A stretch of DNA of 64,000 bases from assembly GCF_001941945.1 (NCBI RefSeq), contig NZ_CP015583.1, positions 4,116,501 through 4,180,500 of the forward strand. The letters are read 5' to 3'. Under the pieces are notes generated by a model. The model had not been told where the DNA came from, did not search any database, and saw only the letters and a program-made list of their open reading frames with translations. Made by a program: the position numbers and the translations under genes. Source of the stretch: Roseomonas gilardii (GTDB lineage: Bacteria > Pseudomonadota > Alphaproteobacteria > Acetobacterales > Acetobacteraceae). Shown here in pieces: positions 27,493 through 36,620 of the stretch (its first letter is position 1; each line of letters opens with the position of its first letter).

Positions 27493-28107
27493 CTACCGTG
27501 CCGGCGTGTCCGCCCGGCGCAGCACGAAGAGCGCCTGCTCCCCGAACAGGTTCGCCAGGCGCAGGCTGCGCCGCCACGGTGCGCGGAGCCCGTGCTCGTC
27601 CACCGCCAGCCATTGCTCCACGATATAGCCCTCCATCCCGCAGAGGGTGATGAAGTCCAGCATGGTACAGGGATGGATGTTCGGCGTCTCGTACCAGGGC
27701 CGGTTCCAGGTCTCGGTATCCGGCATCCGGCCATTGACCAGCAGCTTCCAGCGCAGCAGCCAGTGCCCGAAATTGGGGAAGGAGACCACGGCGCGGCTGC
27801 CGATGCGCAGCATCTGCGCCAGCACCTCGCGCGGCTTCTCCACCGCCTGGAAGGTGCGGGACAGCACCACATAGTCGAAGGCCCGGTCGGGATAGAAGGC
27901 GAGGTCGTTGTCGGCATCGCCATGGATCACGGCGAGGCCCTGCCCCACCGCGCGCGCCACCTCGGCCATGTCGATCTCGATGCCGCGCGCATCGGCCCGC
28001 TTCTCGCGCGTCAGGTGGTCGAGCAGCGCGCCGTCACCGCAACCGATGTCGAGAACCCGGGCGCCCTCCGGGATCATCTCCGCGATCAGGCGCAGGTCGA
28101 GGCGCAT
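27493..28107 (-). CDS. metW: Methionine biosynthesis protein MetW
   Basis: SAM-methyltransferase-like partner of the homoserine O-acetyltransferase MetX, needed for full methionine synthesis in many proteobacteria. The 204-residue product starts MRLDLRLIAEMIPEGARVLD, and continues IGCGDGALLDHL (SAM loop), YVVLSRTFQAVEKPREVL, and RWKLLVNGRMP...WYETPNIHPCT, all MetW hallmarks. No good Shine-Dalgarno is seen for ATG 28107; a GTG further upstream in frame remains possible. The partner gene metX is 4.8 kb away on the other strand, whereas the two are often adjacent. Confidence 0.93.
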   Translation of the reverse strand: MRLDLRLIAEMIPEGARVLDIGCGDGALLDHLTREKRADARGIEIDMAEVARAVGQGLAVIHGDADNDLAFYPDRAFDYVVLSRTFQAVEKPREVLAQMLRIGSRAVVSFPNFGHWLLRWKLLVNGRMPDTETWNRPWYETPNIHPCTMLDFITLCGMEGYIVEQWLAVDEHGLRAPWRRSLRLANLFGEQALFVLRRADTPAR

Positions 28108-28364
28108 GTTCTTGGCGACGAAGCGGACCGGCGGCACGTTATCGGGCAAGGCGTCCCATCCCAAAACCAGATCGCGGAAGACGGATCGTGCCCGGATGTA
28201 GGGCAGATCGGGACCGAAGTCACATGCCGCGCCGCATCCCGGGCCAGCCATGCCCCGGCATGGGGAAAGCCGGCCCGCCTGGATCCTTTGCCCATCCGCG
28301 CCGTTCTTCCTGCAGCGCGCCACGCCGAGGCGGGCGCGGACCCGACAGGAGAAGGAAACGGCCC

Positions 28365-28646
28365 ATGTCCGACCCGATCACGCCGAGCCAGCCGACGCAG
28401 CCGACCCCGACCATCCCGAACGACCCGGCCACCCCGCCCGCCACGCCGGAGGTGCCGCAGCCCCCTGCCACGCCGCCCTCGGCGCCGCCCGCCCCGACGC
28501 CCCAGGTGCCTTCCACCCCGGGGCCGGGCGTCCCGGAGATCACGCCGGACAGCACGCCCGAGATCACCCCGTCCTCGCCGCCGGAGGTGACGCCGCCATC
28601 GCCATCGCCTATCCCTCCCAGCGTCAACCCAACGGCACGCCTTTGA
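28365..28646 (+). CDS. Pro/Thr-rich small protein upstream of maf
   Basis: A 93-residue, strongly disordered protein that is almost entirely Pro, Thr, Ser and Glu, with approximate repeats of the type PEITPDSTPEITPSSPPEVT. No signal peptide or membrane segment is visible. A good ribosome binding site (AGGAGAAGGA, 14 bp upstream) precedes ATG 28365, and its stop overlaps the maf start, which argues for translation and coupling. Function unknown. Its composition may be biased DNA, so confidence is moderate. Confidence 0.55.
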   Translation: MSDPITPSQPTQPTPTIPNDPATPPATPEVPQPPATPPSAPPAPTPQVPSTPGPGVPEITPDSTPEITPSSPPEVTPPSPSPIPPSVNPTARL

Positions 28647-29281
28647 TCCAGTCCGAGAACCCCGCGATCGTCCTGGCCAGCGCCTCGGCCTCCCGCACCG
28701 CCCTGCTGCGGGCGGCCGGGCTGCGCTTCGAGGCGGTGGCCGCCGCCGTGGACGAGGAAAGCATCAAGCTGAGCTGCCAGGCCGAGGGCATCCCGCCCGG
28801 CGAAGCGGCGATGATGCTGGCCGAGGCCAAGGCCCGCCGCGTCGCCGACAGGCTGGCGCGGCAGGGCGCGCCGGACGTCCTGGTGATCGGCGGCGACCAG
28901 CTCCTCACCTGCCACACAGAGGAAGGGGAGCGCTGGTTCGACAAGCCGCGCGACCTGGGCGAGGTCCGCAGCCATCTGGAAACGCTGCGGAACCGCGAGC
29001 ACCGGCTGCACACGGCGGTACTGTGCTGGCGCAACGGCGTGCGGATCTGGCAGCATCTCGCCGTATCGCGCCTGACCATGCGGGACTTCTCGGACACCTT
29101 CCTCGACGCCTATCTGGCGGAGGAAGGGACGCAGGCCATGGCCTCGGTCGGCGCCTACCGCCTGGAAGGGCCGGGCATCCAGCTCTTCCGCAAGGTGGAG
29201 GGCGAGCACAGCGCCATCCTCGGCCTGCCCCTGCTCCCGCTGCTCGATTTCCTGCGCCAGCACGGCGTCCTCGGGCGCTGA
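28643..29281 (+). CDS. maf: Maf-family nucleoside triphosphate pyrophosphatase
   Basis: House-cleaning pyrophosphatase for modified or canonical nucleotides, or a septum inhibitor (Maf). The 212-residue product contains the motif VLASASASRTALLRAAGL near the start, VDEESIK, the catalytic VIGGDQLL, and GAYRLEGPGIQLFRKVEGEH near the C-terminus. TTG 28643 is the likely start, giving (M)IQSENPAIVLASAS, and it overlaps the previous gene's TGA. maf often accompanies ppsR and hemE next to the origin in alphaproteobacteria; here it is about 5 kb from ppsR. Confidence 0.92.
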   Translation: MIQSENPAIVLASASASRTALLRAAGLRFEAVAAAVDEESIKLSCQAEGIPPGEAAMMLAEAKARRVADRLARQGAPDVLVIGGDQLLTCHTEEGERWFDKPRDLGEVRSHLETLRNREHRLHTAVLCWRNGVRIWQHLAVSRLTMRDFSDTFLDAYLAEEGTQAMASVGAYRLEGPGIQLFRKVEGEHSAILGLPLLPLLDFLRQHGVLGR

Positions 29282-29403
29282 ACCTGGGCCGGTTCGCCGG
29301 CCCGGCTTGGAAACCCCCACCCCACCTGTCATCGTTCTGTCATCTTGCGCCGTGAGACAATGCCTCTCCCGGCCCCGGAGGACATGGAGGTGGGAGACAG
29401 GGA

Positions 29404-31068
29404 TTGTATGGACTGAGCCTGCTGATTCAGCTCGCCGGCGAGGCGGCCCTCCTGCTCTATGGGCTGAGCCTCGTGCAGCGGGGGATTGATCGCGCCTATG
29501 GTGCCCAGCTCCGCGAGGGCCTGGGCCGCGCCCTCGGAGACCGCTGGCGAGCCTTCGTCGCCGGGCTGCTGGCCACCACCGCGCTGCAATCCTCCACCGC
29601 CGCCGGGCTGATGGTGGGCGGACTGCACGCTGCCGGGGCGCTGGGGCTGGTGCCGGCGCTGGGCGCGATGCTGGGGGCCAATGTCGGCACGGCGCTGATC
29701 GCCCAGGTCCTGTCCTTCGATCTCCGTCCCGTCTTCCCGCTGGTCATCCTGCTCGGATGGATCGGCTTCAAGCGCGGGAAGAAGGCACGCACCCGCGATC
29801 TCGGCCGGGCCGCGATCGGGCTAGGCCTGATGCTCTGCGCCCTGTTCCTGCTGCTTTCCTCCATGCAGCCGGTGGAACATTCGGAGGGTCTCCGCCAGCT
29901 CCTGCATCTTCTGGAGGGCTCTCCGGCCGCCGCCGCCCTGCTGGCCGCGCTCCTGGCCTGGGCGACGCATTCCTCGCTGGCCGCCGTGTTGCTGGTGGGC
30001 TCGCTCGCCTCCACCGGCGTCGTCGGCCCCGGGACGGCGGTGGCCATGGTCGCCGGCGCCAACCTGGGCGGGGCGGTTCCGCCGCTCCTGGCCGCCCGGC
30101 ACGGCGCGCGGGGCGGCGGGACGGACCCGGCCAGCCTGCGCCTGCCCGTGGGCAACCTGCTGAACCGCCTCGTCGGCATGGCCCTGGTGCTGGCGCTGCT
30201 GCCGCAGGCCACCGCCCTGCTTTCCGCCGCGCCGGGCCGGTTGGTGGCGGATGCGCATCTGGGCTTCAACCTCGTGATGGCGGTGCTGTTCCTGCCGCTG
30301 CTGGACCCGCTGTCGAAGCTGTTGCGCCGCCTGCTCCCGGACCTGCCGCCGGAGCGCAATCCGAGCGCGCCGCGCTATCTCGACGAAGGGGCGATCGCCA
30401 CGCCCTCCGTCGCCCTGGCCAATGCCGCGCGGGAGGTGCTGCGCATGGCCGACACGCTGGAAACCATGCTGCGCGATTCCGGCGAGGCGCTGCGCCGCGC
30501 CGACCGGGACGAGGCCCGGGCGGTGGGCCGCCTGGACGATGTGCTGGACCGGCTGCATGGCGCCGTCCACGCCTATCTGAGCCGCCTGCCGCAGGAGGAC
30601 CTGCCGGAGACCGAGGCACGCCGCCTCGCCGAGGTCCGCGCCTTCGCCATCGCGCTGGAACATGCGGGCGACGCCGTTTCGCGCAACCTGTCCAAGCACG
30701 CCGCCCGCCGGGCCCGCCGGGGCATCCCGCTCTCGCCGGAGGATCTGCGGGTGCTGGAAGAGCAGAACGACCGCCTGCTGGCCCAGCTCCGCCTCGCCGT
30801 CGCGGTCTTCATGCACGAGGATGCGGAGGCAGCGCGGCAACTGGTGCGGGAGAAGGAGGCCTGGCGTTCGGCGGAGCGGGAGGCGACGGACCGCCTCGTG
30901 GAAACCAGCCCCACGGGTTCCGCCGCGGCGAGCCTCGTGCTGGACGTGACGCGGGACCTCAAGCGGATCGGCGCGCATCTGGCCAGCATCGCCTATCCCC
31001 TGCTGGAACGTCAGGGCGAGCTGCGCTCCACCCGGCTCCGCGCCCCGCCGGTGACGGCAGGGGAATAG
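29404..31068 (+). CDS. Na/Pi-cotransporter-family protein with PhoU-like C-terminal domain
   Basis: A 554-residue inner-membrane protein of the NptA/YjbB type. It has about eight hydrophobic helices in the first 320 residues, with the transporter motif ALQSSTAAGLMVGGL and GANVGTALIA in the first repeat, and the weaker THSSLAAVLLVGSLA with GANLGGAVPP in the second. The remaining 230 residues are soluble and helical, with PhoU-like features (ALEHAGDAVSRNLSKHAARR). It probably exports or imports phosphate with Na+. TTG 29404 is the likely start, preceded by GGAGGTGG. No pho box was identified. Confidence 0.9.
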   Translation: MYGLSLLIQLAGEAALLLYGLSLVQRGIDRAYGAQLREGLGRALGDRWRAFVAGLLATTALQSSTAAGLMVGGLHAAGALGLVPALGAMLGANVGTALIAQVLSFDLRPVFPLVILLGWIGFKRGKKARTRDLGRAAIGLGLMLCALFLLLSSMQPVEHSEGLRQLLHLLEGSPAAAALLAALLAWATHSSLAAVLLVGSLASTGVVGPGTAVAMVAGANLGGAVPPLLAARHGARGGGTDPASLRLPVGNLLNRLVGMALVLALLPQATALLSAAPGRLVADAHLGFNLVMAVLFLPLLDPLSKLLRRLLPDLPPERNPSAPRYLDEGAIATPSVALANAAREVLRMADTLETMLRDSGEALRRADRDEARAVGRLDDVLDRLHGAVHAYLSRLPQEDLPETEARRLAEVRAFAIALEHAGDAVSRNLSKHAARRARRGIPLSPEDLRVLEEQNDRLLAQLRLAVAVFMHEDAEAARQLVREKEAWRSAEREATDRLVETSPTGSAAASLVLDVTRDLKRIGAHLASIAYPLLERQGELRSTRLRAPPVTAGE

Positions 31069-31228
31069 CACCGGGCCGCGATCCGTCTCCCGCCCACCGC
31101 GCGCCTCTCATGCTCCCCTGTAAGGGGAAGGCCGTGGAACCACGCTTTTCATTCGCTTATATGGAAGAAGCACCGGCAGGACGCGTTCTTGCACGGAATG
31201 GCATCCTCCCTCTCGCGGAAACCCCCCG

Positions 31229-32449
31229 ATGTCCGCCACGACCCTGGCATCCTCCGCCGGCCTCGGCATCCAGCGCCCGGCGGCCCTGCTGGCCGGCGTC
31301 GCCCTCCTCGTCGGTGCGCTGCTGATCGGACAGGCCGTCAGCCCGCACCAGGCCCTGCTCTATCTGCTCGGCGCCGCGCTGGGTCTGGTGCTCTACCATG
31401 CCGCCTTCGGCTTCACCTCCGCCTGGCGCGTCTTCATCGCCGACCGGCGTGGCGAGGGCCTGCGCGCCCAGATGGTCATGCTGGCCCTGGCGACGGTCCT
31501 CTTCTTCCCCGTCCTGGCCGCCGGCAGCCTGTTCGGCCAGCCCGTCTCCGGCCTGGTCTCCCCGGCCGGGACCTCGGTGGTGGTGGGCGCCTTCCTCTTC
31601 GGCATCGGCATGCAGATGGGGGGCGGCTGCGCCTCCGGCACGCTCTACACCGTGGGCGGCGGCTCCACGCGCATGGTGATCACCCTCGCCGCCTTCATCG
31701 CCGGTTCCGCCATCGGCGCGGCGCATCTCCACTGGTGGGCGGCGCTGCCCAGCCTGCCGCGCCTCTCCATCGTCCAGCTCTGGGGCCCCTGGGCCGCCAT
31801 GGCGGTGCAGCTCGCGGCCTTCGCCGCCATCGCCGCCGTGACGGTGGTGCTGGAGCGGCGGCGCCACGGCATCCTGGCCACCCGTCCCGCCGCGCCGCGC
31901 CAGGGGCTGGCGCGCTTCACCCGCGGTCCCTGGCCGCTGCTGGCCGGGGCGGTGGCGCTGGCCCTGCTGAACTTCGCCACGCTGGCCCTGGCCGGGCGGC
32001 CCTGGGGCATCACTTCCGCCTTCGCGCTCTGGGGCTCCAAGGCGGCGCTCGCCCTGGGCTTCGATGTCGATGCCTGGCCCTTCTGGTCCACGCCCGCGGC
32101 CCAGGCGCAGCTGCATGGCAGCGTGCTGGCGGACGTCACCTCGGTGATGGACTTTGGCATCATCCTGGGTGCCCTGCTCGCCGCCGCCCTGGCCGGGCGC
32201 TTCGCCCCCACTTGGCGCGTGCCGCTGCGCTCCGCCATCGCGGCGGTGGCGGGCGGGCTGCTGCTCGGCTACGGCGCGCGCCTCGCCTATGGCTGCAACA
32301 TCGGTGCCTATTTCTCCGGCATCGCTTCCGGCAGCCTGCATGGCTGGGTCTGGCTCGTCGCCGCCTTCGCCGGCAACGTCCTCGGCACCCGCCTGCGGCC
32401 CCTCTTCGGGCTGGAGGTCGAACGGACACCGCGCCTCACCGGGTGCTGA
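31229..32449 (+). CDS. YeeE/YedE-family sulfur-compound transporter
   Basis: A 406-residue inner-membrane protein with about ten helices arranged as two repeats. The key conserved Cys motifs are present: MQMGGGCASGTLYTVGGGST (residues ~131-150) and GYGARLAYGCNIGAYFSGIA, followed by SGSLHGW. These match the TsuA/YeeE family shown to import thiosulfate through Cys relays, and a full-length fused form is typical. No tusA/yeeD gene is adjacent. Upstream (31140-31200) there is a lower-GC stretch that could be a promoter with a regulator site, but no dyad is convincing. Confidence 0.93.
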   Translation: MSATTLASSAGLGIQRPAALLAGVALLVGALLIGQAVSPHQALLYLLGAALGLVLYHAAFGFTSAWRVFIADRRGEGLRAQMVMLALATVLFFPVLAAGSLFGQPVSGLVSPAGTSVVVGAFLFGIGMQMGGGCASGTLYTVGGGSTRMVITLAAFIAGSAIGAAHLHWWAALPSLPRLSIVQLWGPWAAMAVQLAAFAAIAAVTVVLERRRHGILATRPAAPRQGLARFTRGPWPLLAGAVALALLNFATLALAGRPWGITSAFALWGSKAALALGFDVDAWPFWSTPAAQAQLHGSVLADVTSVMDFGIILGALLAAALAGRFAPTWRVPLRSAIAAVAGGLLLGYGARLAYGCNIGAYFSGIASGSLHGWVWLVAAFAGNVLGTRLRPLFGLEVERTPRLTGC

Positions 32450-32469
32450 TCCGCGCCTCGCTTCGGGCG

Positions 32470-32812
32470 TTGCGCGTCCCGGGGGGACAAGGCTCCGCCT
32501 TTTCCCCCGGACCCCCTTATCCGCCAGGACGCTGCGCGCCCTGGACCCCATTCGTTGGCCCTCGCTGACGCTGGATCACGCCGGAGAGCATCGCTCTCCG
32601 GCGACTTCGGGCGCCACGAGCGTGGGCAGGGTGTTTTTCTTGTTCGGGAGACCCACTGATCCGCCAGCTCTCAGGGATCAGGCGTTGAACTGACGGCGAC
32701 CACCAGCACCAACGAAAGCCCGGGGTCCGGGGACCGGCTTCGGTCCCCGGCGGTGAGGGGGTCCGGGGCGAGAGGCAGCGCCTCTCCCCCGACGGGCGGC
32801 CACGAGGCGCCA
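32470..32812 (+). repeat. Intergenic hairpin-mosaic repeat, family A copy 4
   Basis: 343 bp starting with TTGCGC (32470-32475) and ending with GCGCCA (32807-32812). It contains the AAGGC/GCCTT hairpin, the core stem with ATC loop at 32579-32603, the 10-bp GCTT-loop hairpin (32727-32750) and GAGAGGC/GCCTCTC (32770-32786). It lies between two same-strand genes. The remaining 32813-32881 before metX shows no riboswitch I could recognise. Confidence 0.85.
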
Positions 32813-32881
32813 CCCCGGTCATGGCAGCGATGGGTGCGGGCCTCATTCCGCGATCCCGCGATCTGGTCTAATCCATCGGCC

Positions 32882-34036
32882 GTGAGCGACACCCTGGCCC
32901 CCCTCCCGAGCGTGGAACACCAGCGCGCCGTCTTCGCGGACGGGCTGGCCCTGGATTGCGGCATGACCATCGCGCCCATGGCGGTGGCCTATCGCACCTA
33001 CGGGCGGCTGAACGCCGATGCCTCCAACGCGATCCTAATCTGCCATGCCCTGACCGGCGACCAGTACGTGGCCGAGCCGCATCCGGTCACCGGCCGCGAC
33101 GGCTGGTGGAAGGGTGTGGTCGGGCCGGGCGACGCGATCGACACGGACCGCTTCTTCGTCATCTGCGCCAATGTGCTGGGCGGCTGCATGGGCTCCACCG
33201 GCCCGCGGGAGGAGATGACGGATGCCGAGGGGCGCGGGCTCGGCCGGCCCTGGGGCACGGATTTCCCCGTCATCACCATCCGCGACATGGTGCGGGCGCA
33301 GGCCAGGCTGGTCGAACACCTGGGAATCACCCGCCTCCTCGCCGTGGTCGGCGGCTCCATGGGCGGGATGCAGGCGCTGGAATGGGCGGCGACCTTCCCG
33401 GACCGCGTCTTCGCCTGCGTGGCCATCGCCACCGCCGCGCACCATTCGGCGCAGAACATCGCCTTCGACGAGGTGGGCCGCGCCGCCATCCATTCCGACC
33501 CGGACTGGAAGGGCGGCCGCTACTGGGAGGATGGCCGGATTCCGGCGCGTGGCCTGAGCGTGGCGCGCATGGTCGCCCACATCACCTATCTGTCCGAGGC
33601 CGCCCTCGCCCGGAAGTTCGGCCGCCGCCTCCAGGGCGCCAAGGCGCTGACCTTCCTGGAGGACGTGTTCCAGGTGGAAAGCTACCTGCGGCACCAGGGC
33701 TCGACCTTCGTGCGCCGCTTCGACGCCAACTCCTACCTGACCATCACCCGGGCGATGGATTACTTCGACCTCTCGGCCGAACATGGCGGGGACCTGTGGC
33801 TGGCCTTCCAGGGCACGCGGACACGCTTCCTGCTCACCTCCTTCACCTCCGACTGGCTCTTCCCGACCGAGGAAGCCCGCGAGATCGTGCGCGCGCTGAA
33901 CAAGGCGGCGGCCAATGTCTCCTTCCTGGAGATCGCCTCCGACAAGGGCCACGACGCCTTCCTGCTGGACGAGCCGGAGTTCCGCCACACCCTGCGCGGC
34001 TTCCTGCGCGGCGCGGCGGAGCGGATCGGCGTCTGA
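32882..34036 (+). CDS. metX: Homoserine O-acetyltransferase MetX
   Basis: Acetylates homoserine for methionine synthesis. The 384-residue alpha/beta hydrolase-fold enzyme contains [36 protein letters not shown], the nucleophile elbow [31 protein letters not shown], and the C-terminal Asp/His dyad (TSDWLFP and [11 protein letters not shown]). GTG 32882 gives an N-terminus [13 protein letters not shown] of normal length; the frame runs further upstream only into repeat A4. MetW, its functional partner, is encoded at 27.5-28.1 kb. Confidence 0.96.
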   Translation: MSDTLAPLPSVEHQRAVFADGLALDCGMTIAPMAVAYRTYGRLNADASNAILICHALTGDQYVAEPHPVTGRDGWWKGVVGPGDAIDTDRFFVICANVLGGCMGSTGPREEMTDAEGRGLGRPWGTDFPVITIRDMVRAQARLVEHLGITRLLAVVGGSMGGMQALEWAATFPDRVFACVAIATAAHHSAQNIAFDEVGRAAIHSDPDWKGGRYWEDGRIPARGLSVARMVAHITYLSEAALARKFGRRLQGAKALTFLEDVFQVESYLRHQGSTFVRRFDANSYLTITRAMDYFDLSAEHGGDLWLAFQGTRTRFLLTSFTSDWLFPTEEAREIVRALNKAAANVSFLEIASDKGHDAFLLDEPEFRHTLRGFLRGAAERIGV

Positions 34037-34050
34037 TTCACGGAGGCTTC

Positions 34051-34325
34051 GGCGTCGTTTTCGTGGCCGGTCCCGGGTGGAGGCTCCGCCTCCCCCAGAC
34101 CCCGCCTTGAGCTGACGCGGGTGACATAGGTCGGTCTGACGCCTGATCCCTGGGCGCAGGTGGATCTGTCCGCGCTGACGACGCCCATGGTCACCGGAGA
34201 GCGAAGCTCTCCAGCGCGATCCGGCATCAGGAAAAGCCAGCGAATGGGGTCCAGGGCGCGCAGCGTCCTGGCGGAGTGGGGGGTTTGGGGGCGAGGCGGA
34301 GCCTTGCCCCCAAGGCCAGACAAAC
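34051..34325 (-). repeat. Intergenic hairpin-mosaic repeat, family A copy 5 (inverted)
   Basis: Inverted orientation. The core stem is reduced to 7 bp (34196-34212, GAA loop). The block GGTCCAGGGCGCGCAGCGTC (34249-34268) is the reverse complement of the family block. The terminal hairpin GGGGGCGAGGC/GCCTTGCCCCC pairs over 11 bp with one G-T. The left end has GGAGGC-TCC-GCCTCC followed by CCCAGACCCCGCC, a module also found in copy A6 and family B. It lies between metX and ppsR, which are convergent. Confidence 0.8.
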
Positions 34326-34355
34326 CCAGGACCGGAAAGGACAGTTCTCCGGTTT

Positions 34356-35255
34356 TCAGCCAGCCGGCCGGCCCATGACCTCCGCCGCCGGGTCCTGCGG
34401 CTTGTAGGGCGCCGCAGCGGCACGGGCACGGCGGGTGTGCCAGGCTTCCATGAGCTGCATCACCGTGGCGGCGGTCTCCTCGATGGAGCGGCGGGTGACG
34501 TCGATCACCGGCCAGCCGCGCGAGGTGCAGAGGCGCCGGGCCGCCAGGATCTCGGCCTTCACCGCTTCCTGGTCCACATAGTCCGTGCTGTCCTGCCGCA
34601 CCCCGGCGCCGCCGATCAGCTTGAGGCGATGGCGGCGGATCTCGATCAGCGAGTTCACGTCGATGGTCAGACCGATCACCGGACAGGGCGGATCGCCCAG
34701 CTCCTCCGGCAAGGGCGCGCCGGGAACGATGGGGACATTGGCGGCCTTGATGCCCCGGTTGGCGAGATAGAAGCAGGTCGGTGTCTTGGAGGAGCGGGAA
34801 ACGCCCACCAGGCAGACATCGGCCTCGTGGATGCCGGCCGTGCCCTGCCCGTCGTCATGCGCCAGCACATAGTGCATCGCGTCGATGCGGCGGAAATAGT
34901 CCGCGTCCAGCACGTGCTGGGCGGCCCGCTTCTCCCGCGCATGCTCGCCGATCTCCGTCTGCAGAAGCTCCAGCGTCTGGTCCAGCACGGACAGGCTGCG
35001 CACCCCCAGCCGGCCGCAGAACTCCTCCAGGCTGTGCCGGATGGAACGGTCGGCGATGGTGAAAAGCACAGGGCCGGGCTCGGCCTGAATGCCTTCCAGC
35101 ACCTGTTCGAGCTGGAAGCGCGACCGGACCAGGAACCAGCGGTGCTGAAGGCAATGGGGGTCCTCGAAGCGCGCCAGGGTGGCGCGGGCCATGGAGGCCA
35201 GCGTCTCGCCGGTGCTGTCGGAAACCAGATGGAGGTTGATGGCGCGGGTGGACAT
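34356..35255 (-). CDS. ppsR: PEP synthase regulatory protein / bifunctional kinase-pyrophosphorylase (PpsR, DUF299)
   Basis: Regulates phosphoenolpyruvate synthase or pyruvate phosphate dikinase by ADP-dependent phosphorylation and Pi-dependent dephosphorylation. The 299-residue product starts [19 protein letters not shown], has [10 protein letters not shown], the P-loop-like [18 protein letters not shown], and [15 protein letters not shown] near the C-terminus, matching the DUF299 family. ATG 35255 is chosen; an upstream in-frame ATG would run into the origin region. In alphaproteobacteria this gene commonly lies next to hemE and the replication origin, as here. Confidence 0.95.
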   Translation of the reverse strand: MSTRAINLHLVSDSTGETLASMARATLARFEDPHCLQHRWFLVRSRFQLEQVLEGIQAEPGPVLFTIADRSIRHSLEEFCGRLGVRSLSVLDQTLELLQTEIGEHAREKRAAQHVLDADYFRRIDAMHYVLAHDDGQGTAGIHEADVCLVGVSRSSKTPTCFYLANRGIKAANVPIVPGAPLPEELGDPPCPVIGLTIDVNSLIEIRRHRLKLIGGAGVRQDSTDYVDQEAVKAEILAARRLCTSRGWPVIDVTRRSIEETAATVMQLMEAWHTRRARAAAAPYKPQDPAAEVMGRPAG

Positions 35256-35460
35256 GGACCCCACTGTGAAACGGTGGAGGGAAGCGGGGAAGATGGTGCA
35301 TCCGGTGGAAAACTCCCCGCCCCGACTCATGCCCTGGGAGAGTCGGGGATGGCGAGTCACATCTCATGCCGGCCGGGATGGATGAGTCATAGGCCCGGTG
35401 TGACTCAGGGACTGAGTCAGCGACTCGCCCTGACTCGCCGAGTCACCCTGACTCAGCGCC

Positions 35461-35469
35461 TGTGGAAAA
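35461..35469 (-). promoter_or_regulatory. DnaA box (one mismatch)
   Basis: TGTGGAAAA, reverse complement TTTTCCACA, one base from TTATCCACA. It sits at the end of the dense GANTC run, 44 bp from the perfect box. Confidence 0.6.
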
Positions 35470-35504
35470 CTCTGGCGTGAGTCTGTGGACGCCCTGCATC
35501 CCCT

Positions 35505-35513
35505 TTATCCACA
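35505..35513 (+). promoter_or_regulatory. DnaA box (perfect)
   Basis: TTATCCACA, an exact match to the high-affinity DnaA box, 58 bp before the hemE start and outside any gene. Confidence 0.8.
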
Positions 35514-35570
35514 GGCCCTACAGACCACCTCATCTCTTCTCTGACTCTTATTTTCGAGTGAGAAGGGAGC

Positions 35571-36620
35571 ATGGACATGCCGGACAAGCCCTTCCTCCGA
35601 GCCCTGGCCGGCGACGCCGTCTGGCCGCCGCCGCTCTGGCTGATGCGCCAGGCCGGCCGCTACCTGCCCGAGTACCGGGAGGTCCGGGCCATCGCCGGGG
35701 ATTTCGTGAGTCTCTGTACCCATCCGGAGCTGGCGACGGAGGTGACTCTCCAGCCGCTCCGGCGCTACGGCTTCGACGCCGCCATCCTGTTCAGCGACAT
35801 CCTGATGGTGCCCTGGGCGCTGGGGCAGCCCCTGCGCTTCGCCGAGGGCGAAGGACCCCTGCTGGAGCCTCTGCGCGACGCCGAGGCGATCGCCGGGCTG
35901 CGGCTGGATGGGTTCCTGGACCGGGCGAGGCCGATCTTCGAGACGGTCTCCCTGCTCAGCGCCACCCTGGCGGTGCAGCACCAGCGCACCGCCCTGATCG
36001 GCTTCGCCGGGGCGCCCTGGACGGTGGCCTGCTACATGGTGGAAGGCCGCGGCGGCGGCGAGTTCGCCCATGCCCGCCGCATGGCCTTCGGCGACCCGCT
36101 GCTGTTCGGCCGACTCATCCGCACCCTGACCGAGGCGACGGCGGAATACCTCCTGGCCCAGGTCCAGGCCGGGGCCGAGGTGCTCATGCTCTTCGACAGC
36201 TGGGCCGGCCTGCTGCCGCCCTCCCAGTTCCGCCGTTGGGTGATCGAGCCGACAGGAGAGCTGGTGCGGCGCCTGCGCAAGCAGCTTCCGCCCGGCTTCC
36301 CGATCATCGGCTTCCCCCGCATGGCCGGGCCGATGCTGGTGGAATATGCCGCGCGAACCGGGGTGCAGGCGGTCGGGATGGACACCGCCATGGACCCACG
36401 CTGGGCGGCGGCGAACCTGCCGCCGGGCCTGGCGCTGCAGGGCAACCTCGACCCGCAGGCCCTGGTCGCGGGCGGCGCGGCGCTGGAGGCGGAGGCGCGT
36501 TCCCTGATGGCGGCGATGCGCGGGCGTCCCTTCGTCTTCAACCTGGGGCACGGGATCGTGCCGCAGACACCGCCGGAGAACGTGGCCGCCCTGGTGCGCA
36601 TGGTGCGCGCCGCCGTCTGA
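35571..36620 (+). CDS. hemE: Uroporphyrinogen decarboxylase
   Basis: Converts uroporphyrinogen III to coproporphyrinogen III in heme synthesis. The 349-residue protein has the signature PLWLMRQAGRYLPEYREVR near the start, FSDILMVPWALG, IGFAGAPWTVACYMVEG, LFDSWAGLLPP and FNLGHGIVPQTPPENV near the end. Length is normal. ATG 35571 has GGGAG just upstream; ATG 35577 is an alternative. It begins right after the origin candidate and is followed by a histidine kinase whose start overlaps its stop (TGATG), so they are probably cotranscribed. Confidence 0.97.
   Translation: MDMPDKPFLRALAGDAVWPPPLWLMRQAGRYLPEYREVRAIAGDFVSLCTHPELATEVTLQPLRRYGFDAAILFSDILMVPWALGQPLRFAEGEGPLLEPLRDAEAIAGLRLDGFLDRARPIFETVSLLSATLAVQHQRTALIGFAGAPWTVACYMVEGRGGGEFAHARRMAFGDPLLFGRLIRTLTEATAEYLLAQVQAGAEVLMLFDSWAGLLPPSQFRRWVIEPTGELVRRLRKQLPPGFPIIGFPRMAGPMLVEYAARTGVQAVGMDTAMDPRWAAANLPPGLALQGNLDPQALVAGGAALEAEARSLMAAMRGRPFVFNLGHGIVPQTPPENVAALVRMVRAAV

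Larger units (their letters stand above)
35324..35547. repeat. GANTC methylation-site cluster, twelve sites
   Basis: GACTC or GAGTC begins at 35324, 35340, 35354, 35384, 35402, 35414, 35422, 35432, 35440, 35450, 35479 and 35543. Six consecutive sites from 35402 to 35450 are spaced 8-12 bp, close to one helical turn. At this GC content about one site would be expected in 224 bp (rough estimate). CcrM-type methylation is inferred. Confidence 0.9.
35256..35570. other. oriC: Candidate chromosomal replication origin (oriC) between ppsR and hemE
   Basis: A 315-bp divergent intergenic region holding a perfect DnaA box (TTATCCACA, 35505-35513), a near-perfect inverted box (35461-35469), twelve GANTC sites between 35324 and 35547, and an AT-richer segment (35530-35560) containing an imperfect dyad (CTTCTC-TG-ACTC with GAGTGAGAAG) just before hemE. 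In Caulobacter and Rickettsia the origin is next to hemE, and CcrM methylates GANTC in that class. Origin function is an inference from these combined signs. Confidence 0.82.

Noticed and set aside
32813-32881. SAM riboswitch before metX
   Set aside because: The leader is short and I could not find the conserved SAM-II or SAM-I motifs; most of the gap is repeat A4.
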